NCBI RefSeq assembly: GCF_020178975.1
Contig: NZ_JAHXBU010000090.1
Coordinates: forward strand, 124,001-188,000
From: Cesiribacter sp. SM1
Lineage (GTDB): Bacteria > Bacteroidota > Bacteroidia > Cytophagales > Cyclobacteriaceae
Reading direction: 5' to 3'
DNA: 64,000 bases
Position 1 is the first letter of the stretch. Each line of letters begins with the position of its first letter. Below the pieces are notes generated by a model. It worked only from the letters and a program-made list of their open reading frames with translations. It did no database searches and was not told the DNA's origin. Below, in pieces: positions 8,599-17,311 of this stretch. The translations under genes were made by a program, and so were the position numbers.

Positions 8599-9639
8599 TT
8601 ATTGGCAATCTAAAACAACCCAATTATTGTCAATTCCACGACTTGTACCTTCAGCATGAAATGAAGTAAAGGCATAGGCAGTAGTACGTGCGCGAGCATT
8701 AATTTTATCCCCATATTCAATATCTTTCACAATGGTGTATTCGTCTAGAGTTCCGGTATAATCTGGAATTTCAACGAAATATGGTTTCAAAACCTCTACT
8801 CCATTTTCTAAGCCCCAACCTGATATAGTAAAAGACACATTTTTATATGCCATTAAAGTACTATAACCATCCCAATTACAAAATGTACCCCTTCTCAACA
8901 CTGGAACCATTTTAAATTGTGCCCTAGACTGATAAAAATCCCCGGCTGGAGATGCAAAAACATATGACCTTCCATAAAGCATAAGCTTTCTGTCATTACG
9001 GCAATTTGTTTGATTATAAAAATACTCTGCGCTTATCTGAGTAGAACATGAACCATTGGTACGTGCAGAAGTATTGTTATCAGAATTGATGTATTTAAAA
9101 ACTTTTAAACCTTGTTTTTCAAGATTATGTATGTCTTTTTCTCCGTCAATATGTTTGATTGTACATAATTTATTATATAAATCTATTTTACCCGTAACTA
9201 TATAGTCACCGATTATTTTGTTTATATATCCGTAAGTTTTATATATCCCTTCACGATTTACAATTGATTGATAGATCTTTATGTCAATGTGAGGTGTTAA
9301 TAATGAATCTTTCAAAGTTAAAACATCTCTATAATTATACAAAAAGCTGTTTAGCTCTTGCGTAGATTTTAAATTATGCCACTCATTATTTGCTTGATTA
9401 ACTACACTACGATATGAGACAAACGAATTTTCTTTTTCCCAGATGTCTAGTTCTTGGTCAGTCATGGACTGTATTCGCGATAACGTCATTTCTAGATCCT
9501 CATTTGAACTAAAGCTTATTGCATTAAGGGAGGCATCTTGAATAAGTGTCTCGGGCTCAATAAGTTCTCTGTTTGGATCATTACATGATGAAAATGTGAT
9601 GAATGTAACCAGATGAAATAATATTTTGAATCTTTTCAT
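8599..9639 (-). CDS. Tandem-array lipoprotein, copy A (346 aa), promoter-proximal
   Basis: First gene of the array in the direction of transcription. Lipid cysteine at residue 19 (FSSC). The blocks are M-T-D-Q-E-L-D-I-W-E-K, F-V-S-Y-R-S-V, I-Y-Q-S-I-V-N-R-E-G-I-Y, A-E-Y-F-Y-N-Q-T-N-C-R-N-D-R-K, G-T-F-C-N-W, and F-H-A-E-G-T-S-R-G-I-D-N-N-W-V-V-L-D-C-Q. The C-terminal cysteine two residues from the end is conserved in all three copies. A perfect 15-base palindrome lies 65 bases upstream and may be an operator. Neighbours on the upstream side are dead insertion sequences, so the array sits in an accessory island. No enzymatic motif is visible; an exported, disulfide-bonded surface or periplasmic lipoprotein is the most that can be said. 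Confidence 0.75.
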   Translation of the reverse strand: MKRFKILFHLVTFITFSSCNDPNRELIEPETLIQDASLNAISFSSNEDLEMTLSRIQSMTDQELDIWEKENSFVSYRSVVNQANNEWHNLKSTQELNSFLYNYRDVLTLKDSLLTPHIDIKIYQSIVNREGIYKTYGYINKIIGDYIVTGKIDLYNKLCTIKHIDGEKDIHNLEKQGLKVFKYINSDNNTSARTNGSCSTQISAEYFYNQTNCRNDRKLMLYGRSYVFASPAGDFYQSRAQFKMVPVLRRGTFCNWDGYSTLMAYKNVSFTISGWGLENGVEVLKPYFVEIPDYTGTLDEYTIVKDIEYGDKINARARTTAYAFTSFHAEGTSRGIDNNWVVLDCQ

Positions 9640-9703
9640 AAATTAACATTTTTAAATTTTATAGTAATCAATTAATTGTAAAATAATACTATACATTATA
9701 CAT

Positions 9704-9718
9704 CTACTATAATAGTAG
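9704..9718. promoter_or_regulatory. 15-base perfect palindrome upstream of the lipoprotein array
   Basis: CTACTAT-A-ATAGTAG, perfect twofold symmetry, 65 bases before the ATG of copy A. Such symmetry in a promoter region fits a dimeric repressor or activator site, but AT-rich DNA gives palindromes by chance, so this is tentative. Confidence 0.35.
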
Positions 9719-9778
9719 TCATATATAAATATTAAGCTTAGAACAAGGATATGTTTAAGAATAAAAAAAAGGCTTTAT

Positions 9779-9799
9779 GATTTGATTTAATATCAAATC
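9779..9799. promoter_or_regulatory. Inverted repeat further upstream of the array
   Basis: GATTTGAT / ATCAAATC, 8-bp arms, 5-base spacer, preceded by an A-run. It could be a second operator half-site pair, or a remnant terminator of something lost to the insertion sequences. Confidence 0.3.
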
Positions 9800-9880
9800 A
9801 CAGTAGTATGCTTTGATAATCAGTTAATCATATAACTAAAAATTGTATAGATTTCCAAGATTGTATCTCTGCATCTTTTG

Positions 9881-10682
9881 GGCTCTGGCCAAACTTGTAT
9901 GATAGTTACTGTTGTACAAAATAATCTTCATTTGTAGCTGATGATACTTTTCTATTATATAAAGGCAGATTGTTTTCTGACAAGTCTTCTGTTTCTGGCC
10001 CTAAGCTGTTATCAATCCTTCAATGTGTTTAGGGCCTGATTTTACAATCAAATGCTTTTCAGCAGGCAATACTGCAGAAAAAGCTTTCCATTCATCGGTG
10101 CAGAAGCGCAGAACTTGCAGCTTGTCAAGCTGTATGTAAAGCAGTTAAACAGTTTCTATGATCTGTCGCCCCACTGCCAAGCCAGTACTTTGTCCGTCTC
10201 AGGAGCATAAGCTTATAGGAGCCACTGCTTTTTGGCTTTGCTCTCGACAAACCCGCTAGCTGGCGAGGCAGGGCTGTAGAGTTCATCTCTATGTACCAGA
10301 TCATAGCTGCTTTGCCAGTGTTTAAAATTAATCTATTGTATTTTTTTTCTCCAGAATCTTCAGTACCGTTTGCCTATGTTCACCTGTGATAAACTGGATA
10401 TCTAGTAGGTCACGGTTCCTGATCAACATCTTTACTACTTGCTTTCTAACTTCTGAAACTACCGTTGTAGGCAAACTACTGCTGAAACGGCATCTTACAA
10501 TGGGCACAACGGAAATTCAATTTGTCATTCTTCTTAAGCCCATTTTTGCATCCGTAGTGGAACTGATCCTTTAATTACGGCAGTAAGGGTAGGTGATTAA
10601 GAGTGTTAAGTTGCGCATAACTTTCTCTAAACCAAACCTTACTGCTTTTTATTCTCCTATCATACATTTGTAGACCACAGCC
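9881..10682 (-). mobile_element. Degenerate IS1-family element, older copy
   Basis: About 800 bases bounded by imperfect terminal inverted repeats. The left end starts GGCTCTGGCCAAACTTG; the right end, read on the minus strand, starts GGCTGTGGTCTACAAATG; both run on into TATGATAG. The interior is recognisably the same element as the one at 12089-12877 along its whole length but carries many substitutions, indels and a 21-base GC-rich insertion at 10252-10272, so no transposase frame survives. No target duplication is visible. It is more decayed than the second copy. Confidence 0.75.
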
Positions 10683-11214
10683 AATATGAGATCTACCGCT
10701 CATTCAAACCTTGTTGCAAGGGAGAGATAGAAACTGCTTCAGATTTAACAGAGTTATAATTTGTAGGAAATAAACAAATGAGCTGATATTTCTCCTTAGA
10801 TCACTCCTCCATACTTTAAATTAGAGGTGAAATGCATTTTATATTCCAAAAATACAGAGACTTAAATAAAATTAAAATATTAGAATGTAGATTATAGTAA
10901 TCTAAACGATTTGTTATTTTGGTAAGTTTTTATTAAAGATTTATCAAAAGTCCTTTAAATTATAATATTTTAATGAATAATAGTAGTTTGATTAACTTAT
11001 TTTTGTAGAAAATAGATTCTTTTAATAATTTCTTGAAAATTAATCTATTAATAGAAACTGAGCTATTAGAATTTATAAAAGTCTTTTGATGATTGTAAAC
11101 TTCAGCGGTATTTGGTCAGAAGATACTGTGCCAACAAAACATTTACGTTGTGCGAATGTATGTTGTTTAGAAGTAAGATCAAAGGCAAAAATTTATTTTT
11201 TTTAAATAATTTAA
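10683..11214. other. AT-rich filler between two dead insertion sequences
   Basis: About 530 bases, the most AT-rich stretch of the window (especially 10840-11100), with no plausible reading frame, repeat or RNA fold. Probably decayed sequence of the island. Confidence 0.4.
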
Positions 11215-12056
11215 GAGCCTGTCTAAGTATTGGAGATGGAGCGTAAAAGAGTATCTGTTGCGGAGTTAGTTAAGAGAGTACCACCTTTGAAAACTAATTC
11301 TGATGAAGAAATATGCTTCAGATCTAACAGATACAGAAAACAAGATAATTAAAAAGGCACGATCGGACCAACGAAAGCGGAAGTATGATCTGCTACAGAT
11401 ATGGGATGCTATCTTTTACCTGTTAAAAACAGGCTGTCAATGGCACTATTTGAGTTGTGAATATCCACCCTATAAGACCGTCTATTACTATTTTGACAAG
11501 TGGAAAAAGAAAGGTGTGAAAGAGTTGCATGATCATCTGTTGAAAGAACAAAGCATAAACATGTCAAAGAAAGCTCACCTTCAGTAGGCATCATCGATAG
11601 TCAGTCGGTAAAACCAGCTGTTGTGCTATGGTCAGGGGCTATGATACAGGCAAAAGATTAAAAGGGGTGAAAAAACAATTGTAGTAGACATCCTGGGCTT
11701 TTAATGGCTATAGTAGTGCATACAGCTGGTATCTTGGATAGGGACGGAGCCAGATTAGTGCTGGAAAAGCTCCGTTTCAAATATCCCCGGCTTAAGATTA
11801 TCTAAACAGAGGGGAGCTATGCAGGTAAGCTTATCACTTATGTGGCAGAAACCTTTAACCTGATCTCATATATCATCAAAAGAAATGAAGAAAAGAACTT
11901 TGTAATTCTGCCGAAAAGATGGATCGTGGAGAGAATCTTCGCATGGCTAGACAACTATAGAAGACTCTCCAAAGATTACAAAGCATGATTATGGTACAAC
12001 TTGTGATGATCAGAACTATGCTTAATAAATTTTGAATTAAATTCTTAGACAGGCTC
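11215..12056 (+). mobile_element. IS5-family element with TAA target duplication
   Basis: 842 bases bounded by terminal inverted repeats GAGCCTGTCTAAG (left, 11215) and the same word on the minus strand at the right end (12056). Both ends are flanked by the trinucleotide TAA, a target duplication of the size expected for the IS5 group. It contains one decayed transposase gene. Confidence 0.85.
11303..11988 (+). pseudogene. IS5-family DDE transposase, frameshifted
   Basis: The first 94 residues are in frame: an N-terminal DUF4096-like domain containing L-L-K-T-G-C-Q-W-H-Y-L and Y-Y-Y-F-D-K-W. At about 11575 the frame is lost; the next frame continues with G-I-I-D-S-Q-S-V-K-P (first catalytic Asp). 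Further shifts lie near 11630, 11675 and 11700, beyond which V-V-H-T-A-G-I-L-D-R-D-G-A and finally W-I-V-E-R-I-F-A-W-L-D-N-Y-R-R-L (catalytic Glu) can be read, with an in-frame stop near 11803. Several independent lesions mean it cannot make an active transposase. Confidence 0.85.
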
Positions 12057-12088
12057 TAAGTTTTAGTTTTCAAAGCACATTTATTTTA

Positions 12089-12877
12089 GGCTCTGGTCTA
12101 AAATGTATGATAGTTTCTATTGTACAAGATCAGCTTCATTTGTAGCTGATGATTCTTTTATTTCTTTGAGAAGCAGGTAGTCCTTCTGACAAGTCTTCTG
12201 TTTCTGGCTCTAAGACTGGTATTAACTCCTTCAATTTACTTGGTGCCTGCTTTTCCTGTTAGGTGTTTTTCAGCAGGCAGTACAGCAGCAAAAGCTTTCC
12301 AGTCATCGGTGCAGATTAGCTCAATTTGAAGATCATCTAACTGCTTATAAAGCAATTCCACAGTTTGCCAGCTTCTGTCTCCCCATTGCCAAGCCAGAAC
12401 TTCATCTGTTTCAGGAGCATAAGCAAACAGAAGCCACTGCTTATTTTCTTTGCTCTCAACAAAGCTGTAGAGTTCATCTATCTGTACCAGATCATAGCTG
12501 CTTTGCCAGTGTTCGAAGCTTAGCTGCTGCACCCTTTGCTCCAGTATCTTTACCACTGTTTGTCTATGCACTCCAGTAATGAATGCTATATCTCTGAGCC
12601 CACAGTTCCTGATGAGCATCTTCAGTACTTGCTTTCGCTGCTGCTGGCAGCAGCCCTTGTAAGCATAAGCCTGTTGGAATTGCTTTCTACAGTTGGAGCA
12701 CAGAAAATTCTGCTTGCCATTGGCCTTAAGACCATTTTTCCATACCTTACTACTACGGCAGTAGGGGCAGGTGATTGAGATTGTTATTTCGCACATAACC
12801 CTCCCTAAACCAAACCCTACTGCTTTTTATTCACCTCTCATACTTTCTGTACCACTACCACATTTTTGTCTACAGCC
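12089..12877 (-). mobile_element. IS1-family element, younger copy
   Basis: 789 bases, close to the usual IS1 length. The left end starts GGCTCTGGTCTAAAATG; the right end on the minus strand starts GGCTGTAGACAAAAATG. Compared with the copy at 9881-10682, these define a terminal repeat of roughly GGCTSTGGTCTAMAAATGTA. No target duplication is evident. Only 32 bases separate it from the IS5 element to its left. Confidence 0.8.
12098..12796 (-). pseudogene. IS1 transposase interrupted by two in-frame TAA codons
   Basis: The intact part (12796 down to 12239) encodes an InsA-like zinc finger (C-P-Y-C near the start, C-S-N-C-R-K), a helix-turn-helix region and the start of the InsB-like DDE/N domain: D-L-V-Q-I-D-E-L-Y-S-F-V and C-T-D-D-W. 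Translation then meets TAA at 12236, yet the same frame goes on with I-E-G-V-N-T-S-L-R-A-R-N-R-R-L and C-F-S-K-K, the conserved IS1 C-terminus. A second TAA follows at 12158 before K-N-H-Q-L-Q-M-K-L and the natural stop at 12098. The older copy has a histidine codon where this one has the first TAA, so the stop arose in this copy. Without the C-terminal catalytic glutamate region the product should be inactive. Confidence 0.85.
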
Positions 12878-13142
12878 TAACTATTGTTAATGTAAAGGTG
12901 ACAGACAAAAACTTTATTAACTCAATTTAATCAAGAAAACATAGTTAAAGCGTGTAGGACCAGCACCTTTTATCGCGTACTTTAGTATAGTAAAAAAGTA
13001 TTGATTTTTGAAATTTAATTATCTTAAAGAACATTATCACAAGCACTGCAATATAAGGTTTAAGTTAATATGTCGAATTTCTTAATTTCAATGATTGCCA
13101 GATATGCCTGTTTTTTATCTCCTCAAATTTCATAAATTCTTA

Positions 13143-15707
13143 TTAAAAAGGATATCCAATACCAATATTCAAAATAACAGGATCTTGATCCCAAAAGCTT
13201 TTACCAAATGGCCTTGAGCCATAATTGCTGTTAAATATCCAACCGGCGGCATAGTCATAGGAGCCATCTTTAAGTTTTTTTACGCTCTGCGGGTTGTATA
13301 GCTTCAGGCCAAAATCCAGGCGTATGATAAGGAAAGAAAAGTCTAGCCTGAACCCATAACCTGTGCCAAGGGCTATTTGTCGGTAAAACTCGTTTATTTT
13401 GAACTGGCTATCAGGTATTGCATCTATTTTTCGAAGGCGCCATACATTGCCTGCATCTAAAAATAATGCACCATTTAAAAAGCCAAAAATATTATGCCTA
13501 TATTCAATACTTGCTTCAAGCAGCACCTCTCCGGGCTGTTCTATTATATTTGTAAAAGTGCTATCAACCTGCTGGTTGAAGTCAGGTATGTAATTGCCCG
13601 GACCTAATCGACGGGGTCTAAAGGCTCTTATACTGTTGCTGCCGCCAGTAAAAAAAAACTTCTCGTAGGGTAGGGTTGCTTGAACCTTGTTGCCTTTTGA
13701 ATCCGTACTTTCTTTAGGGTAGGGTATAGCCAGGCCCGCATTAACACGCCATGCTATCGACGTATTTATGCTGGTAGGAATAAACTTGCGATAGTCATTA
13801 CTGAATTTAAGGTACCTGTAGGTAGCTAAACCGCTTCCTTCTTCATTACCAGCTTCTTTTAAGAACCCAAAATTTATTAAGTTTTGTATGGTTCCTCCAC
13901 TTTCAATATATGGCCGTATATACCGCGACTCCTGGGTGTAAGTGCCGTAGTTGTTCTTATTGAATACTACGAAGGCATACATGCTGGTGACAAAGGAGTT
14001 ATTAAAGGAATAGATGTATGGGTTACCCTGGTCGCGCCATTCTAAAAGCTGCTGGTAGAATTCGTTATCTTCCGGATTAGGCGGATTAAAGCTGGAGCGG
14101 ATAATATTAATATCCATGGGTACAAAGGTGTACAGGCGGTTGTAGCTGTTTTCTCTGCGCTGCCTTTCTGTTTGCCAGGTGTAGTTCAGAGAGGTGTTAA
14201 AAGTATTCCGTCTGAAAACCTGACGATCGGTAAAGTTGGCACCTATCAGCAAACGAGTTTTTGGGTTGTAGTGGCCAAACCTGTTGCGCTGGCTGCTGCC
14301 GAGCGGGAACAGGAATTGCGGAAAGATCAGGGACAGGTTGCCACCAAACTGCGTACTGCTGAAAGCCTGCTGGGGATTTGTTGGTTCTGGAATTCCCTCT
14401 ACTCCTGCCCGGGCATTGAACTCCAGGTTCTCCAGTCCGCCAAATACGTTCCGCATGGTCCAGGTAGTGGTGTAAAAGGGACCTGGAATGCCTACGCTGT
14501 AGGTAAAGCCTAATTCCTGGCTCATCTGGAAGCGCTTAAGCGGATTGGCATAGATATAACTGATAAACCTGCCGCCGCTGGTATCGTAATTAATATTAAT
14601 AAATTTGAAATTATCGAGATTGGCCAGCTGCTTCTGGGTTTCCAGCGTTCTGGCCTTGCTGTAAAGGCTGTCGGGACGTATAAATACCCTGTTGTCTAAA
14701 ACCTTTTTAGAGTACTTTTCTTCAAAAAATCGATAAGTGATTCCATTCACCTCACGTGTTTCTCTTCCGGCAAGATCGCCACGCATGGTAGCATCGGTTA
14801 CAAATACCACAGAGTCTACGGTAAACTGCTTATGATACCCCCGTTCTGCTGGCCTTAAGATTTCTGTGACTACAGAAACACCGTGGTTTTCCAGTGTTGA
14901 GTCAACGTTAAACTCCACATACTGCTGGCTGAACTCATAATAACCGTTATCCCGCAATAAATCGCTGATACGAGTACGTTCTGCGGCAAGGTTTGATTGC
15001 TGGTAGCGTTCCCCAACACTAAGGTAGCTTTCATCACTTGTGCTTTCCAGCAGCTCCCGTATTCTCCTGTCGCTGATCTGGGTCCAGATGGTGTCTATGG
15101 TATAGCCGGTATTTTCCTCAACAAGGTAGGTAACAGTTACTTTTCTGCCACTGGTATCTGCCGTGTATGCAGTTTCTGCGTTGAAAAACCCGTTGTTGTG
15201 CAGGTACTGATTCATCTGTTCGGCGCTTTCGCTTGCAAGGGAGCTGTCGTATACGGCAACAGGTTCGCCTATGCGCATTAAAAAGTTGCCTTCATCCAGC
15301 ACGCGGTTAAGCTTCTCAAGCCTGGCTTCTTTTTTCGTTTGCAGCCTTTGTACACGGCTATCTCTGCCCTCCTCCTGTGCTTCGGCTATCTTTTGGTTAT
15401 ATTCCTGTTCTGCCTCTTCGCGCTTGCGCCTGATTTTATCAGGATTATAAAAACTTTCTCCCAGGTAATAAATGCTCACATAAGGAGCCCAGGGGATAAG
15501 CGGGGTACGCACATTGGCTTCCTGCCGGAAAAAGTCGTTCAGTTCTTCCGCACTGATTTTATCATTTCCCTTGATCTGCTGGTTGTACAGCAAATACTCA
15601 TTCTCCTCGAGGTGTTTGATACCCAGACAGCCTTGCAGCAACAGCACTGCAAAGAAAAAAACTGATGTGGGAGCAAAAGCCCGGAAGAAACAATATTTTC
15701 GTATCAT
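13143..15707 (-). CDS. tamL: TamL-type BamA-superfamily outer-membrane assembly lipoprotein
   Basis: 854 residues. Lipoprotein signal with cysteine at residue 27 (LLLQGC), as in Bacteroidota TamL rather than proteobacterial TamA. POTRA-like repeats follow, with a charged coiled-coil stretch at about 85-125 (E-E-A-E-Q-E-Y...R-L-E-K-L-N-R). The C-terminal third is a 16-strand surface-antigen barrel with the hallmark F-F-T-G-G-S-N-S-I-R-A-F-R-P-R near residue 690, and it ends in an aromatic residue (G-Y-P-F). It should insert proteins into, or build, the outer membrane together with an inner-membrane TamB partner, often encoded next to it but not here. Its ATG overlaps the ATG of the divergent RNA methyltransferase gene in a CATG, so each promoter must lie inside the other gene. 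Confidence 0.85.
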   Translation of the reverse strand: MIRKYCFFRAFAPTSVFFFAVLLLQGCLGIKHLEENEYLLYNQQIKGNDKISAEELNDFFRQEANVRTPLIPWAPYVSIYYLGESFYNPDKIRRKREEAEQEYNQKIAEAQEEGRDSRVQRLQTKKEARLEKLNRVLDEGNFLMRIGEPVAVYDSSLASESAEQMNQYLHNNGFFNAETAYTADTSGRKVTVTYLVEENTGYTIDTIWTQISDRRIRELLESTSDESYLSVGERYQQSNLAAERTRISDLLRDNGYYEFSQQYVEFNVDSTLENHGVSVVTEILRPAERGYHKQFTVDSVVFVTDATMRGDLAGRETREVNGITYRFFEEKYSKKVLDNRVFIRPDSLYSKARTLETQKQLANLDNFKFININYDTSGGRFISYIYANPLKRFQMSQELGFTYSVGIPGPFYTTTWTMRNVFGGLENLEFNARAGVEGIPEPTNPQQAFSSTQFGGNLSLIFPQFLFPLGSSQRNRFGHYNPKTRLLIGANFTDRQVFRRNTFNTSLNYTWQTERQRRENSYNRLYTFVPMDINIIRSSFNPPNPEDNEFYQQLLEWRDQGNPYIYSFNNSFVTSMYAFVVFNKNNYGTYTQESRYIRPYIESGGTIQNLINFGFLKEAGNEEGSGLATYRYLKFSNDYRKFIPTSINTSIAWRVNAGLAIPYPKESTDSKGNKVQATLPYEKFFFTGGSNSIRAFRPRRLGPGNYIPDFNQQVDSTFTNIIEQPGEVLLEASIEYRHNIFGFLNGALFLDAGNVWRLRKIDAIPDSQFKINEFYRQIALGTGYGFRLDFSFLIIRLDFGLKLYNPQSVKKLKDGSYDYAAGWIFNSNYGSRPFGKSFWDQDPVILNIGIGYPF

Positions 15708-16452
15708 GATCTCAAAAAAGCTAAGCAGCCTGGTTCGCTCTCTTCACCAAAAAAAGTACAGAAAAAAAGAAAACCTGTTTTTGGTAGAGGGCGCAAAAAG
15801 TGTGCTGGAAGTTATACAATCTGTCTATAGCATAAAAACGCTGGTAGCTACCCCAATGTTTCTGCAGGAGCACCAGTCTTTGTTAAAGCACCAGCCAATT
15901 GATGTTGTAGAAGCTAGTGCTGCTGAAATAACAGCCCTGGGTACTCTGCAGACCAACGATGCAGCACTGGCTGTGGTAAACATGCTGCAGGAGGAACCGC
16001 TGCAGGCAGAGGCGGGAGAGTGGGCCCTGGTGCTGGATGATGTAGGCGATCCCGGGAATTTAGGTACAATCATTCGCATAGCAGACTGGTATGGCATACA
16101 AAAATTAATCTGCTCCGAAACTACGGTAGATTTTTACAATCCCAAAGTTATAGCAGCCTCAAAAGGGTCTTTTACACGCGTTCATGCGTATTACACCAAT
16201 CTTTTGGGTTTTCTTGAGCAGGAGGCCAGGCCTGTGTATGGGGCCGACCTGCAAGGCCAGTCCGTGCATACCTTTGCTTTTCCGGAGGCAGGCTACCTGC
16301 TCATGGGCAGCGAATCTCATGGCATATCCGATGAGCTGGCTGCCAGGTTAACGGCCCGTATTACCATTCCGGCCTGGGGCGGTGCGGAATCCCTGAATGT
16401 TGCTGTTGCCACTGCCATTCTGTGTGATAACCTGCGCAGAAGCAGTCGCTAG
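15706..16452 (+). CDS. TrmH/SpoU-family RNA 2'-O-methyltransferase
   Basis: 248 residues from the ATG at 15706, which gives the usual family N-terminus (S-L-V-R-S-L-H-Q-K-K-Y-R-K-K-E-N-L-F-L-V-E-G). The frame is open further upstream inside tamL, but that extension is not family-like. The SPOUT trefoil-knot motifs are V-L-D-D-V-G-D-P-G-N-L-G-T-I-I-R, Y-L-L-M-G-S-E-S-H-G-I, and I-P-A-W-G-G-A-E-S-L-N-V-A-V-A. The enzyme methylates ribose in rRNA or tRNA; the target base cannot be told. A second SpoU protein (RlmB) is at 45102. The start codon overlaps that of tamL on the other strand. Confidence 0.88.
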   Translation: MISKKLSSLVRSLHQKKYRKKENLFLVEGAKSVLEVIQSVYSIKTLVATPMFLQEHQSLLKHQPIDVVEASAAEITALGTLQTNDAALAVVNMLQEEPLQAEAGEWALVLDDVGDPGNLGTIIRIADWYGIQKLICSETTVDFYNPKVIAASKGSFTRVHAYYTNLLGFLEQEARPVYGADLQGQSVHTFAFPEAGYLLMGSESHGISDELAARLTARITIPAWGGAESLNVAVATAILCDNLRRSSR

Positions 16453-16519
16453 CCAGCAGCCTGGTAAGCTGCCATATAATTTAACTTCTGCCAAAGAAAG
16501 CTGCAGCTCCTGCTCTTCC

Positions 16520-17311
16520 TTATGCAGACACCTGCTTTTCTACCGGGGAGGCACTGCCTAAAAAACGGTCAATGAGCCTGTGTGCCGGATATAGCAGGGG
16601 TGTTAACAGCACGGCTACTATAAATTTATAGATGTAGTTGAGCAGCGATACACTGATGATCTGCTCCATGGGCCAGTTGCCGAACAGGTAAAAGGCAATA
16701 TAAATTACCACAAAGCTGTCGATCAGTTGTGAAACTACTGTGGAGCCGGTGGCCCGTAGCCATAAATAGCGCGACTGGGTGAGCTTTCTAAGCTTTTGGA
16801 ACACCCAGGCATCTACAAGCTGCCCGATCAGAAAAGCCGTGATAGAACCCACAATAATGCCCAGGCCCTGCTGAAAGATGAGGGAGTAAGCATAATTCAT
16901 GTTAAACGGCCTGCCTTCCGGATCAAGGCTGTTTACCTCCTGCCAAAAAGGGGCAGGCTCCAGCTGTGTGACCAGCCATATAACGGCAAAGGCATATATA
17001 ATAAGGGTGGCTGTGATGTAGCTGATGCGCTTTACACCCTGTTTGCCAAAATATTCATTGATAAGGTCGGTAGTAATGAAAACCACCGGCCAGATGATAA
17101 CCCCGGCCGTAAGGTTAAAATCCATGATGTAACCCGGCAGCAGGGGCAGCTGTGCAGGCTCTAAACCCAGCGTAGCCTCAAGCGAAAATATTTTTACTCC
17201 CAAAAGCTCTGCCAGCAGTGCATTGGTGAGGAAAAGTGCTGAAAGGATGATGTAGAGCTGATGGCGTCTTAAAAGCCCATTGCCCTTAAGTGGAAGATCA
17301 GGCGTTTTCAT
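16520..17311 (-). CDS. yhhQ: Queuosine precursor transporter (YhhQ/VUT family)
   Basis: 263 residues with about six membrane helices. Family features are an early L-F-L-T-N-A-L-L-A-E-L-L-G-V-K-I-F helix, the P-G-Y-I-M-D-F-N-L-T-A-G region, the charged membrane motif F-I-T-T-D-L-I-N-E-Y-F-G, and the late S-Q-L-I-D-S-F-V-V-I-Y helix. The protein imports a queuosine precursor (7-deazaguanine type) for tRNA modification. Its ATG overlaps the TGA of the RNase Z gene in ATGA, so the two are translationally coupled at the end of a STAS-rnz-yhhQ operon. Both flanking products act on tRNA, a sensible pairing. Confidence 0.88.
   Translation of the reverse strand: MKTPDLPLKGNGLLRRHQLYIILSALFLTNALLAELLGVKIFSLEATLGLEPAQLPLLPGYIMDFNLTAGVIIWPVVFITTDLINEYFGKQGVKRISYITATLIIYAFAVIWLVTQLEPAPFWQEVNSLDPEGRPFNMNYAYSLIFQQGLGIIVGSITAFLIGQLVDAWVFQKLRKLTQSRYLWLRATGSTVVSQLIDSFVVIYIAFYLFGNWPMEQIISVSLLNYIYKFIVAVLLTPLLYPAHRLIDRFLGSASPVEKQVSA

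Noticed and set aside
15514-15705. Upstream extension of the RNA methyltransferase
   Set aside because: The extra 64 residues are the antisense of tamL and do not look like the family N-terminus, which begins naturally at ATG 15706.
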